A stretch of DNA of 13,138 bases from the NCBI GenBank assembly GCA_023266075.1, contig JAHFRX010000022.1:1-13138 (forward strand), read 5' to 3'. The notes beneath the pieces are model-generated. The model made no database searches and was not told where the DNA came from. It saw only the letters and a program-made list of their open reading frames with translations. The position numbers were made by a program, and so were the translations under genes. This stretch comes from Legionellaceae bacterium (GTDB lineage Bacteria; Pseudomonadota; Gammaproteobacteria; Legionellales; Legionellaceae). Of the stretch, positions 1-6,912 are shown one piece after another; the stretch's first letter is position 1, and every line of letters begins with the position of its first letter.

Positions 1-325
1 CTGTATACATATCCGGAAGATGGTATAACATGATGTTGTCAAAAAAAGCAAGCGTATTGAATAACTCTTGTTCGTCGCTGGATATCTGTTGATGTTGCCT
101 GACTTTTTCTTTGGCTTGATTTATTTTTTCAAGCAATTGATCATCATATAAAATGCGGTGCATCCGCTGAGTAAAAGCAGTTTCATCATGAGTCAGAATA
201 CTCTCAATCCATTTTGTACTGATTCCTTGACAGATACCTTCATCAGTTATCGGAAGCAACGCTTTCAATGCTATGCCACGCAGGATGACTTCATGATGTG
301 TATTATTATACATGATGTTTACCAT
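1..325 (-). CDS. Effector-like N-terminal domain protein (partial, runs off left edge)
   Basis: On the minus strand a frame stays open from an ATG at 325-323 (alternative ATG at 313-311) to the window edge, about 108 codons, so only the N-terminal part is visible. From the second ATG the protein has a GICQGISTKW stretch, then an amphipathic Lys/Glu/Gln-rich helical segment, then LAFFDNIMLYHLPDMYT. From memory, this order (a Gly-x-Cys-x-Gly motif, a helix with F..R...I, then an 'FFDxxxLY..P..Y' motif) recurs at the N-terminus of Legionella/Coxiella effector and ankyrin-repeat proteins. The Gly-x-Cys-x-Gly start also recalls C58 (YopT-like) cysteine peptidases. The catalytic His/Asp and any C-terminal repeats would lie outside the window. 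No clear Shine-Dalgarno is seen. A TATACT box at 352-347 lies just upstream. An in-register antisense frame on the plus strand overlaps it and was judged a shadow. The coding call is fairly secure, the family is inference. Confidence 0.68.
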   Translation of the reverse strand, partial: MVNIMYNNTHHEVILRGIALKALLPITDEGICQGISTKWIESILTHDETAFTQRMHRILYDDQLLEKINQAKEKVRQHQQISSDEQELFNTLAFFDNIMLYHLPDMYT

Positions 326-346
326 AACGTCATTGTGTCTATATAT

Positions 347-352
347 AGTATA
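347..352 (-). promoter_or_regulatory. Possible -10 box for the minus-strand effector-like gene
   Basis: TATACT on the minus strand, about 22 bases upstream of the first ATG (325) and inside an AT-rich palindrome-like run. No good -35 hexamer is seen at the right distance, so this is a weak call based on the -10 alone. Confidence 0.25.
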
Positions 353-542
353 GACGAGACGTCAGAGTTCTGGATAAATGGTGAGGAATTACAAAAATTA
401 TTGATTCATTAAAATCATTTATATCTGGCTATCTGACCAACATAATGAAGTTCGATTAGGATCCCATTTTGCCGTTTTCATCAACGAACAAATCAGTCAT
501 AATATCGGTTGGTTGAATATCGCGTGACAGTAGGTTTTTTTA

Positions 543-851
543 ATGTATTATGCCCGTCATATATTTGTCTGTACAAATCAAAAAGAGTCAGGAAAGACGT
601 GTTGTGCTAATATAGGTGGAGCGCTTTTTTTTCACTACCTGAAAGAAAAGCTGCTTGTGTTAAATGCGCATGGGCCAGGTAAAATACGTTTAAGCCAGTC
701 AGGCTGTCTTGGGCGTTGTGGTGAGGGGCCTTGTCTGCTCATTTACCCTGAGGCAATTTGGTATACGTATGCAAACTTTTCCGATCTTGATGAAATTATT
801 GACACACACCTTTTGAAAGATGCGCGCGTTGAGCGCTTATTGCTGCCATAG
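543..851 (+). CDS. (2Fe-2S) ferredoxin, thioredoxin-like fold
   Basis: This 102-residue protein has the Cys pattern of the small thioredoxin-fold [2Fe-2S] ferredoxins (COG3411 type): C10 in FVCTNQ, C20/C21 in the following loop, then C55 and C59 in SGCLGRCGEGP. The LIYPEAIWY segment (66-74) before the C-terminal helix is also typical of the family, as is the length. These proteins bind one [2Fe-2S] cluster and are thought to act as soluble electron carriers or redox sensors. The physiological partner is usually unknown and none is indicated here. An AGG at 532-534 lies 8 bases before the ATG and supports the start. The gene sits alone, co-directional with and about 110 bases upstream of rplM. 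Confidence is high for the family and low for a specific role. Confidence 0.9.
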   Translation: MYYARHIFVCTNQKESGKTCCANIGGALFFHYLKEKLLVLNAHGPGKIRLSQSGCLGRCGEGPCLLIYPEAIWYTYANFSDLDEIIDTHLLKDARVERLLLP

Positions 852-884
852 TTTGTAAACCGCTTTCAAAATTTAATTTTAGAT

Positions 885-890
885 TATACT
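885..890 (+). promoter_or_regulatory. Possible -10 box of the rplM-rpsI promoter
   Basis: TATACT (5 of 6 to consensus) in an AT-rich stretch between the ferredoxin gene and rplM. The matching -35 region is poor (GCTTTC at 17-base spacing, TTTCAA at 15). If used, the transcript would have a leader of roughly 65-70 bases that includes the hairpin at 933-945. Confidence 0.35.
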
Positions 891-932
891 TGTGAATCGT
901 ATTGTTTTTAGTTAAAATCGCCCGTTCAAGAG

Positions 933-945
933 CTGGGTGACCCAG
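933..945 (+). promoter_or_regulatory. Hairpin in the rplM leader
   Basis: A perfect 5-bp stem, CTGGG / CCCAG, closed by a TGA loop, ends 7 bases before the Shine-Dalgarno GGAG (953-956) of rplM. Its position fits a translational operator. In E. coli the rplM-rpsI mRNA is known to be autoregulated by L13 through its leader. Whether this stem is the equivalent element is inference, and it is too short to be sure. Confidence 0.35.
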
Positions 946-964
946 GTAGTATGGAGTTCATTGC

Positions 965-1399
965 ATGAAAACATTTAGCGCTAAACCGCACGAAGTAAAA
1001 CGTGACTGGTTTGTTATTGACGCGACCAACAAGGTATTAGGCCGTTTGGCTACTGAAATTGCGCGTCGTTTGCGTGGCAAGCACAAAGCAGAATATACCC
1101 CGCATGTAGATACGGGTGATTATATTGTGATTACAAATGCTGAGAAGGTCGTTGTGACCGGTCGTAAATTTAAAGAAAAGACCTATTATCACCATTCAGG
1201 TTATCCAGGTGGTATTAAATCGATTTCTTTTGATAAATTACAAGAGAAACATCCAACGCGTATTATTGAGCGAGCAGTGAAGGGGATGTTGCCAAAAAAT
1301 CCTCTGGGTCGTGAAATGTATCGGAAATTGAAAGTTTATGCGGGTTCAGAGCATCCTCATGTTGCGCAGCAGCCCCAAGTATTAGAGGTTGAGGAATAA
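965..1399 (+). CDS. rplM: 50S ribosomal protein L13
   Basis: A full-length L13 of 144 residues (E. coli L13 has 142). It starts MKTFSAKPHEVKRDWFVIDA and carries the conserved KVLGRLATEIARRLRGKHK block (about 23-41), the GDYIVITNAEK segment (51-61) and the GMLPKNPLGREMYRKLKVYAG stretch near residues 107-127. L13 binds 23S rRNA early in assembly of the large subunit. A good Shine-Dalgarno (TGGAG, 952-956) lies 8 bases before the ATG. It is followed after 2 bases by rpsI, the invariant partner gene in Bacteria, and both share one transcript ending at the terminator near 1850. Nothing unusual is seen in the protein. Confidence 0.98.
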   Translation: MKTFSAKPHEVKRDWFVIDATNKVLGRLATEIARRLRGKHKAEYTPHVDTGDYIVITNAEKVVVTGRKFKEKTYYHHSGYPGGIKSISFDKLQEKHPTRIIERAVKGMLPKNPLGREMYRKLKVYAGSEHPHVAQQPQVLEVEE

Positions 1400-1401
1400 T
1401 T

Positions 1402-1833
1402 ATGGCACAAACGCAATATTATGGTACGGGTCGTCGGAAGAGTTCATCTGCTCGTGTGTTTATGCGTCCTGGCAAGGGTACGATTGTTGTGAATCGTCGT
1501 CCTCTTGAGGAGTATTTTGGTCGCGAAACGTCTTGTATGTTGATTATACAACCTTTAGAAACAGTGGATATGTTGTCTAAATTTGATATCTATGCCACGG
1601 TTGTTGGTGGTGGTATCGCAGGACAAGCGGGTGCAATTCGGTTAGGTATAGCGCGTGCACTCGTTTCTTATGATGAAAAAGATAGACCTGAAGAGATTGA
1701 AGAGCCTTCTTTGGATTCATTCCGTAGAAAGCTTCGTTTGCGAGGTTTATTGACGCGTGACTCACGTCGTGTTGAGCGTAAAAAAGTTGGTTTACATAAA
1801 GCACGTCGTGCAACACAGTACTCGAAGCGTTAA
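1402..1833 (+). CDS. rpsI: 30S ribosomal protein S9, with an acidic insertion
   Basis: S9 is recognised by YYGTGRRKSSSARVF at the N-terminus (6-20), NRRPLEEYFGRET (31-43), the VVGGGIAGQAGAIRLGIARAL block (67-87) and the C-terminal TRDSRRVERKKVG plus a tail ending in SKR, the extension that reaches the decoding-site tRNA. The length is 143 residues against 130 in E. coli. The difference is almost entirely an extra acidic segment of about 13 residues after YDE (roughly 93-107, containing PEEIEEPSLD) in front of the RRKLRLRGLLTRD region. The ATG follows GAGGA (1391-1395) with normal spacing, 2 bases after rplM. It is the last gene of the operon, followed directly by an intrinsic terminator. Confidence 0.97.
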   Translation: MAQTQYYGTGRRKSSSARVFMRPGKGTIVVNRRPLEEYFGRETSCMLIIQPLETVDMLSKFDIYATVVGGGIAGQAGAIRLGIARALVSYDEKDRPEEIEEPSLDSFRRKLRLRGLLTRDSRRVERKKVGLHKARRATQYSKR

Positions 1834-1849
1834 TCGATAAGATTGACTG

Positions 1850-1874
1850 AAAACCCCTTGATTGGGGTTTTTTT
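1850..1874 (+). terminator. Rho-independent terminator of rplM-rpsI
   Basis: An 8-bp stem AAAACCCC / GGGGTTTT with a 6-base loop (TTGATT) is followed by a run of T to 1874. It begins 17 bases after the rpsI stop codon. This is a textbook intrinsic terminator separating the ribosomal operon from petABC. Confidence 0.9.
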
Positions 1875-1918
1875 ATAAGTGTGATGAAAAGCGTCGACAT
1901 TGAACTGGATGCCAAATT

Positions 1919-2473
1919 GTGAGCGTTGATGAAAAAAAACGCCGTTTTTTGATGCGTGCGTTACGCATTTTAGGTGGTATTGGTGTCATTGGCCTGCTCA
2001 GGCCTTTTTTGTCATCTTGGTTACCTCATGCAAAAACACGCCTTCAAGCAGCCCCTCTGCGTGTTTATATTGCAGCGCTGAGCCCTGGTGAAAAGATAAC
2101 CGTGATGTGGCGCGGAAAACCTGTGTGGATCGTTCGTCGGACATCAACGATGCTAGCCAAATTGAGTGAGCGTAATGACGCACTACGTGATCCTGACTCA
2201 CTCACGCAACAGCAGCCTTTATATGCTAAAAATCCCTACCGTTCTGTTGAACCCGAGTATCTTGTGCTGGTTGGACGATGCACGCATTTGGGGTGTATAC
2301 CGTTGTATCAACCTGAACGAGAGAATGGTGGATTTTTTTGTCCTTGTCACGGCTCACGGTTTGATTTATCTGGGCGAGTTTTTAAAGAGATGCCAGCGCC
2401 TGTAAATCTTGAAGTACCACCGTATCGTATGATAGGTCGAGATTGGATTGAAATTGGCGGAGTGAGCGCATGA
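1919..2473 (+). CDS. petA: Ubiquinol-cytochrome c reductase, Rieske iron-sulfur subunit
   Basis: A Rieske protein of 184 residues. The two cluster-binding boxes are intact: CTHLGC (121-126) and CPCHGS (141-146), giving the two Cys and two His ligands of the [2Fe-2S] centre plus the disulfide pair. The N-terminus has a twin-arginine-like start (KKRRFLMRAL) and one hydrophobic segment (about 17-34), the usual Tat-dependent membrane anchor that leaves the cluster domain in the periplasm. It transfers electrons from quinol at the Qo site to cytochrome c1. The start is a GTG at 1919 with GGA (1907-1909) 9 bases upstream, and no ATG gives a full anchor. It opens the petABC operon and its last four bases overlap the petB start (ATGA). 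Confidence 0.96.
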   Translation: MSVDEKKRRFLMRALRILGGIGVIGLLRPFLSSWLPHAKTRLQAAPLRVYIAALSPGEKITVMWRGKPVWIVRRTSTMLAKLSERNDALRDPDSLTQQQPLYAKNPYRSVEPEYLVLVGRCTHLGCIPLYQPERENGGFFCPCHGSRFDLSGRVFKEMPAPVNLEVPPYRMIGRDWIEIGGVSA

Positions 2474-3597
2474 GTCATTTGGGCGATTGGATGAATGCGC
2501 GACTACCGTATCGGGAGTTTTTTCGAGAGCAATTTTTAGGATATCGTGTCCCTAATAATTTAAATACTCTCTATCTCTTTGGCATCTTGCTTTTCCTTGT
2601 GTTGTCGCTGCAAGTCATCTCAGGTGTTTGGCTGATGTTTTTTTATACACCATCGGCCGTATTCGCTTTTGATACGATTCAAACCATCATGCATGATGTG
2701 AGTTGGGGGTGGTTATTTCGATATGTGCATACAACAGGCGCCTCGTTACTTTTTATCCTATTGTATCTACATTTATTCCGAGGTTTGCTGTATGGCTCTT
2801 ATCGGCGACCGAGAGAGTTTGTGTGGCTGTTAGGAATGAGTTTGTTTGTTTTACTGACGATGGAGGCGTGTTTTGGTTATGCATTGCCCTGGGGACAATT
2901 GTCTTATTGGGGGGCGCAAGTATTTACGTCATTTCTCAGTGCTATACCATACGTCGGTGATACGCTGATGCTTTGGTTTCGAGGAGATTACGCTGTTTCG
3001 GATGTGACACTTCATCGATTTTATGTGTTACATACGATTGTCTTGCCTGCGTTAGTGTTCTTGGTATTAAAATATCATATGAAGGCACTGAGACATGTGG
3101 GTTCAACAAATCCGACAAGATTAGCATTACCTCAAACGAGTTATATTCCTTTTCATCCTTTTTATACATTGAAGGATGCGCTAGCGTGTGGGCTTTTTTT
3201 AATTCTATTTTTTATGATTGTATGTTTTTTTCCAACGATGTGGGGTTATTTTATTGATCCTGTGAATAGTATACCGGCCAATCCTCTGATGACACCGGAA
3301 AAGATCACACCGTTATGGTACGTGGCGCCTTTTTATGCCATGTTAAGAGCGGTTCCTTTTAAAGGCTTAGGTATTTTGCTGTTACTGCTGAGCATCGGCA
3401 GCTGGTTTCTATTACCATGGCTACATAAAAATGTGGTCAAATATCATCCTTTTAGACTACTGCTTTTTGTGATGAGTATTGTAGGATTAGGTATCTTAGG
3501 CATGGCTGAAATGACGATGTTAACGCTTTGGATCGCTCGTGTACTGATGGTTATTTATTTTTCTTTTTTTGTGCCATGGCCTAAGGGCGCGCGATGA
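2470..3597 (+). CDS. petB: Ubiquinol-cytochrome c reductase, cytochrome b subunit (PLWY Qo motif)
   Basis: A cytochrome b of 375 residues, rather short for a gammaproteobacterial one. Multiple membrane helices are visible (about 33-58, 87-106, 117-138, 183-203, 236-256, 296-315, 325-370). The four haem ligands are H87 (RYVHTTG), H101 (YLHLFRG), H188 (YVLHTIVLP) and H203 (KYHMKAL). The first pair is 14 apart. The second pair is 15 apart, as in cytochrome b6, rather than the 14 usual for bc1 cytochrome b. The Qo-site motif at 281-284 is PLWY, so the normally acidic second residue is Leu. The following VAPFYAMLRAVP stretch is otherwise standard. The protein carries the two b haems and both quinone sites. 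It overlaps petA and petC by four bases each (ATGA), so translation is probably coupled. Confidence 0.96.
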   Translation: MSHLGDWMNARLPYREFFREQFLGYRVPNNLNTLYLFGILLFLVLSLQVISGVWLMFFYTPSAVFAFDTIQTIMHDVSWGWLFRYVHTTGASLLFILLYLHLFRGLLYGSYRRPREFVWLLGMSLFVLLTMEACFGYALPWGQLSYWGAQVFTSFLSAIPYVGDTLMLWFRGDYAVSDVTLHRFYVLHTIVLPALVFLVLKYHMKALRHVGSTNPTRLALPQTSYIPFHPFYTLKDALACGLFLILFFMIVCFFPTMWGYFIDPVNSIPANPLMTPEKITPLWYVAPFYAMLRAVPFKGLGILLLLLSIGSWFLLPWLHKNVVKYHPFRLLLFVMSIVGLGILGMAEMTMLTLWIARVLMVIYFSFFVPWPKGAR

Positions 3598-4115
3598 AAT
3601 ATTGCATATTGATATGGTTATGCTTAACCCAATCTATGGTTTGTTCGGCGCGTAATGCGTTGGCGCATGGTGCTGAGATATTTGATGCTTACTGTCGTGG
3701 TTGTCATGCACTACAGTACGCTCGTCCACCATTGACAGTGAGCCTACCATCACAAGATGCAACGAAGTGGTTTGGAAAGCCGCCGCCTGATTTATCTTTG
3801 ATTGTGACAGTGCGTGGGACATCGTGGTTACATGATTATTTGACTGGGTTTTATGAAGATAGTCATCAACGCTATGGTGAAAATAATCGATTGTTGCCCA
3901 ATCTTAATATGCCAAATCCATTTTCAATGATGTCTTTAGAACAAAAAAAAGTTCTAATTCAAGATGTGGTTTTTTTCTTATCATTTGTTGCCGATCCTAC
4001 CATCAAAACCCGTCAATGGACGGGGTGTTGGATACTACTGTGGCTTTGTTGTTTAAATGTTGTTCTTTATTATCTATACCGACTAATTCAGAAGAAAATA
4101 AACACAAAAAAGTGA
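3594..4115 (+). CDS. petC: Ubiquinol-cytochrome c reductase, cytochrome c1 subunit (compact form)
   Basis: A cytochrome c1 of 173 residues. It has a signal-like N-terminus (about 1-24), the haem c attachment motif CRGCH (34-38), KWFGKPPPDLSLI (58-70), the conserved RGTSWLHDYL block (74-83), a probable Met axial ligand in NLNMP (M106) and a C-terminal membrane anchor (about 144-163) followed by a basic tail. Gammaproteobacterial c1 proteins are usually around 240-250 residues. This one lacks most of the loop between the CxxCH and PPDLS and most of the segment after the ligand Met, yet keeps every core motif in frame, so it looks compact, not broken. It accepts electrons from the Rieske protein and passes them to a soluble or membrane cytochrome c. 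It is the last gene of petABC, and no terminator follows. Confidence 0.94.
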   Translation: MKYCILIWLCLTQSMVCSARNALAHGAEIFDAYCRGCHALQYARPPLTVSLPSQDATKWFGKPPPDLSLIVTVRGTSWLHDYLTGFYEDSHQRYGENNRLLPNLNMPNPFSMMSLEQKKVLIQDVVFFLSFVADPTIKTRQWTGCWILLWLCCLNVVLYYLYRLIQKKINTKK

Positions 4116-4120
4116 GAGTG

Positions 4121-4129
4121 TGGTATAAT
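4121..4129 (+). promoter_or_regulatory. Extended -10 promoter for the sspA operon
   Basis: TGGTATAAT is a perfect TATAAT hexamer with the TGn extension, 6 bases after the petC stop and about 42 bases before the sspA ATG. No good -35 hexamer is present, which is usual for extended -10 promoters. It would give the long sspA-to-glycosyltransferase gene run its own promoter independent of petABC. Confidence 0.6.
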
Positions 4130-4170
4130 CTTGAAACGGTTATTGCGCGTAAATTTTTAAGGATCATTAG

Positions 4171-4797
4171 ATGGCGATTATTACGAAACGCACTGTAATG
4201 TCTTTACATTCGGACAATGATGATATTTATAGTCACCAAGTTCGGATTGTTTTGGCAGAAAAAGGTGTTAATGTCGAAATTCTTCCTACGAAGAAAGGTG
4301 ATCCGGCTAGTACATTGCTTGACATCAATCCTTATGGCACCGTGCCAACGTTAATCGATAGAGATCTTGTACTTTATGAAGCGCGTATTATTATGGAATA
4401 TTTAGATGAGCGTTTTCCACATCCACCACTCTTACCGGTTTATCCTGTCGCACGTGCCGAAACACGTAAGATGATGCATCGCATTGAACTGGATTGGTAC
4501 ACACTTTATTATCAAATTTTATCAACTGAAGGTGAAGCGCAGAAACAAGCGCGTCTGCAATTATGGGATAGTATTAGCATGCTTGAGCCTGTATTTTTGG
4601 ACAAACCTTTTTTCTTAAGTGACGAGTATTCTTTGCTTGATGCGGCATTAGCGCCTTTATTGTGGCGGTTGCCTAGATTAGAGATAGACGTACCAGAGAC
4701 CATGCCTGGATTATTGGCGTATATGCAGCGATTGTTCAAGCGTGATTCTTTTCAGGCAAGTTTGACGGAAGCGGAACGACAATTAAGGGCAGCATAG
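4171..4797 (+). CDS. sspA: Stringent starvation protein A
   Basis: This 208-residue protein is strongly like SspA: a glutathione-S-transferase fold with DIYSHQVRIVLAEKGV (18-33), NPYGTVPTLIDRDL (53-66), IIMEYLDERFPHPPL (73-87) and PVYPVARAETR (89-99). The Pro-His-Pro surface patch (83-85) is the conserved functional site. SspA binds RNA polymerase with sigma70 and changes promoter use under starvation and acid stress. It has no GST activity in characterised cases. The ATG is supported by AAGGA (4159-4163) 7 bases upstream, and an extended -10 box lies close by. It is followed after 2 bases by sspB, the normal partner. Confidence 0.97.
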   Translation: MAIITKRTVMSLHSDNDDIYSHQVRIVLAEKGVNVEILPTKKGDPASTLLDINPYGTVPTLIDRDLVLYEARIIMEYLDERFPHPPLLPVYPVARAETRKMMHRIELDWYTLYYQILSTEGEAQKQARLQLWDSISMLEPVFLDKPFFLSDEYSLLDAALAPLLWRLPRLEIDVPETMPGLLAYMQRLFKRDSFQASLTEAERQLRAA

Positions 4798-4799
4798 CG

Positions 4800-5201
4800 A
4801 TGAGTATGACTTCAAATAAACCTTACTTGATTCGAGCGATATATGATTGGATTGTGGATAACGATCTGACGCCTTATATGTTAGTGAATGCAGAGTATCC
4901 TAGTGTTGAAGTTCCTCTAGAGTATGTGAATGGTGGACGTATTATTTTAAATATCTCACCGAAGTCGTGTCGTGGATTGCATTTAGAAAATGATCGAATT
5001 GTTTTTACGACACGGTTCTCAGGACAAACAATGCAAATTTCTATGCATCCTGGGGCAGTACTTGCCATTTACGCTAAGGAAAATGGTCGTGGTATGGAGT
5101 TTGGTGAAGATTATGATCCGCCTCCTCCTGAAGGTCAAGGCGAGTCAGAGCCGTTGACGACGCGTAAGCGCGGCAAACCGAATCTAAAACTGGTTGAGTA
5201 A
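4800..5201 (+). CDS. sspB: ClpXP protease specificity-enhancing factor SspB
   Basis: This 133-residue SspB has the substrate-binding domain at about 1-105, with KPYLIRAIYDWIVDN (7-21), LVNAEYPSVEVP (28-39) and the HPGAVLAIYAKENGRGMEF block (82-100). An acidic/proline-rich linker follows, then a C-terminal basic tail, RGKPNLKLVE, which matches the known ClpX-binding tail. SspB tethers ssrA-tagged peptides from stalled ribosomes to ClpX and speeds their degradation. The start lies 2 bases after the sspA stop and its ribosome binding site (AAGGG) is inside the end of sspA. The tsaE ATG follows its stop with no gap. Confidence 0.97.
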   Translation: MSMTSNKPYLIRAIYDWIVDNDLTPYMLVNAEYPSVEVPLEYVNGGRIILNISPKSCRGLHLENDRIVFTTRFSGQTMQISMHPGAVLAIYAKENGRGMEFGEDYDPPPPEGQGESEPLTTRKRGKPNLKLVE

Positions 5202-5684
5202 ATGCTACCCAATGTCGCTTCGTTTGATTTATTGAATGAAAACCAAACAGAAGCAATGGGTAGATGCTTTGCTCGATGTTTACCTCAAACATTTATTGCA
5301 TGTTTTAAAGGACAATTAGGCGTCGGAAAGACGACGTTAATTCGTGCAATTATCCGAGAATTTGACGTCATCGGACCCATTAAAAGCCCTACATTTTCAG
5401 TGGTTGAAAGTTATCAAACATCGCATTTGATACATCATTTTGATTTGTACCGACTCTCCGACATCCAAGAGCTTGAAATGATGGGCTTTCGAGATTATTT
5501 TTCTTCTGATGCGATTTGTTTGATCGAATGGCCAGAGCGAGCGACATCTTTGTTATCTCATTATGATATGATGATCGAATTGCTGTCAGAAGGTGTTTCA
5601 CGACGTCAGCTGAAGTTGTTTGCAAATACGGCGATAGGACAGCAGGCTTTAACTTCTTTATCGAGGGCATATGGCCAAGGCTAA
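5202..5684 (+). CDS. tsaE: tRNA t6A biosynthesis ATPase TsaE
   Basis: A 160-residue P-loop protein with the TsaE signature: Walker A GQLGVGKTTL (37-46), KSPTFSVVESY (61-71), HHFDLYRLSD (78-87) and the IEWPER motif (108-113). It works with TsaB, TsaC and TsaD to make N6-threonylcarbamoyladenosine at position 37 of ANN-decoding tRNAs, hydrolysing ATP to reset the TsaBD complex. The start codon directly abuts the sspB stop. Its 3' end overlaps the amidase start by 14 bases. tsaE followed by an AmiB/AmiC-type amidase and mutL is a long-conserved gammaproteobacterial order, which supports the assignment. Confidence 0.95.
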   Translation: MLPNVASFDLLNENQTEAMGRCFARCLPQTFIACFKGQLGVGKTTLIRAIIREFDVIGPIKSPTFSVVESYQTSHLIHHFDLYRLSDIQELEMMGFRDYFSSDAICLIEWPERATSLLSHYDMMIELLSEGVSRRQLKLFANTAIGQQALTSLSRAYGQG

Positions 5685-6912
5685 GCGCTTATTAGGGTTG
5701 ATATTGTGTTTTCTTTATTGCACGACAGAAGCGGCATTACTGCGTAAAGTCACTGTAGAGCGCAATGAAAAAAATGAGGCAAGCGTGCGGTGTCAATTTT
5801 CAGGGGCTTTTCAGTATCATCATTTTTCTTTACAGCGCCCGCATCGCGTCATTGTGGATTTACCTGATGTAAGCCATCACGCACTGAACTTGCAAATCAA
5901 GAAAGGTGGACTCATTCAGCAGGTTCGTCAAGGATATCCAACAGCGAAGACGCTTCGCTTAGTGTTTGATGTGCCGGTAGGCGTGAATGTGATTGTAAAA
6001 AAAGAAGCAACGCAATTATTGTTGCAGTTAACGACGAAAATAAATCAGGTGAGCACACCGTCTACATTGACGACGAAGGTGCCATCACTGATTCAGACAA
6101 CAACGAAACCTGTCTTGACACAAGGCTCTGGTCGTGGTTACCGCAATGTGATTATTGTGCTTGATCCAGGGCATGGTGGGCACGATCCTGGCGCGATAGG
6201 TCCTGCACATCGTGCTGAAAAGCATGTCACTTTAGCAATTGCGAAATCATTAAAAAGGTTGATTGATAAACAGCCCGGGATGCACGCGATATTAACGCGC
6301 GACGGTGATTATTATATTGGTTTGCGTGAGCGCTTAAATATAGCGCGTCAACAGAATGCAGATGTTTTTATTTCGATTCATGCCGATGCTTTTATTCATG
6401 CGCATTCACATGGCGCATCAGTTTTTGCATTATCACAGCGCGGAGCGACGAGTGAGGCGGCAAGATGGCTTGCAGAAAAAGAAAATTACTCAGAGCTTGG
6501 TGGTGTAAATCTTAAATATTTAGATGATAAAAATGGAATGATCCGTTCTGTTTTACTTGATTTATCACAAACAGCTACGATTTCAGCAGGTCTGCAAATG
6601 GGTACACAAGTGCTGCAAGATCTAGGCCAAATGACCACTTTACATCATCGACATGTGGAGCAAGCACGCTTTATGGTACTGAAGTCACCGGATACGCCTT
6701 CTATTTTGATTGAGACGGGTTTTATTTCGAATCCTGTTGAGGCAATGAATTTGTCAGACCCGCGCTATCAAATTCGTTTATCAGAAGCGATTGTTTCCGG
6801 TTTAAAGCGTTATTTTTGGGCGCATCCACCGCATGGAACGCGTCTTGAGATGTTGTCAAATACAATACCAGCGCACAGTTGGTTGAAAAAAACAGTCCGT
6901 AGGTTGGCATGA
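5671..6912 (+). CDS. amiB: N-acetylmuramoyl-L-alanine amidase, AmiB/AmiC type
   Basis: A 413-residue periplasmic zinc amidase. It has a signal peptide (about 1-21, ending TEA), an N-terminal AMIN domain (about 25-122) that targets the enzyme to septal peptidoglycan, a Thr/Ser-rich linker (about 123-153) and an Amidase_3 catalytic domain (159-383). The probable zinc ligands and catalytic residues are visible: H168 in DPGHGGHDPGA, E183 in RAEKH, H237 in SIHAD and E348 in IETGF. It cleaves the amide bond between MurNAc and the stem peptide during daughter-cell separation, normally activated by an EnvC/NlpD-type LytM protein that binds a regulatory helix. There is no LysM repeat at the C-terminus, so it is shorter than E. 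coli AmiB. The name amiB follows the gene order, and amiC is a reasonable alternative. It overlaps mutL by ATGA. Confidence 0.94.
   Translation: MAKAKRLLGLILCFLYCTTEAALLRKVTVERNEKNEASVRCQFSGAFQYHHFSLQRPHRVIVDLPDVSHHALNLQIKKGGLIQQVRQGYPTAKTLRLVFDVPVGVNVIVKKEATQLLLQLTTKINQVSTPSTLTTKVPSLIQTTTKPVLTQGSGRGYRNVIIVLDPGHGGHDPGAIGPAHRAEKHVTLAIAKSLKRLIDKQPGMHAILTRDGDYYIGLRERLNIARQQNADVFISIHADAFIHAHSHGASVFALSQRGATSEAARWLAEKENYSELGGVNLKYLDDKNGMIRSVLLDLSQTATISAGLQMGTQVLQDLGQMTTLHHRHVEQARFMVLKSPDTPSILIETGFISNPVEAMNLSDPRYQIRLSEAIVSGLKRYFWAHPPHGTRLEMLSNTIPAHSWLKKTVRRLA

Noticed and set aside
158..412. Plus-strand open frame of 84 codons starting with GTG
   Set aside because: It runs in codon register antisense to the minus-strand gene, which has motif-like content and stays open to the edge. 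The plus frame has no ribosome binding site and no recognisable motif. A faint BRO-N-like look near its end (FWINGEELQKLL) was not enough.
413..542. Short plus-strand frame reading IWLSDQHNEV and ending in TGA near 527
   Set aside because: About 40 codons, no start codon, no ribosome binding site. It could be a decayed gene but nothing supports it.
1577..1915. 112-codon minus-strand frame across rpsI and the terminator
   Set aside because: Antisense shadow of rpsI that also reads through the terminator stem. No motif and no ribosome binding site.
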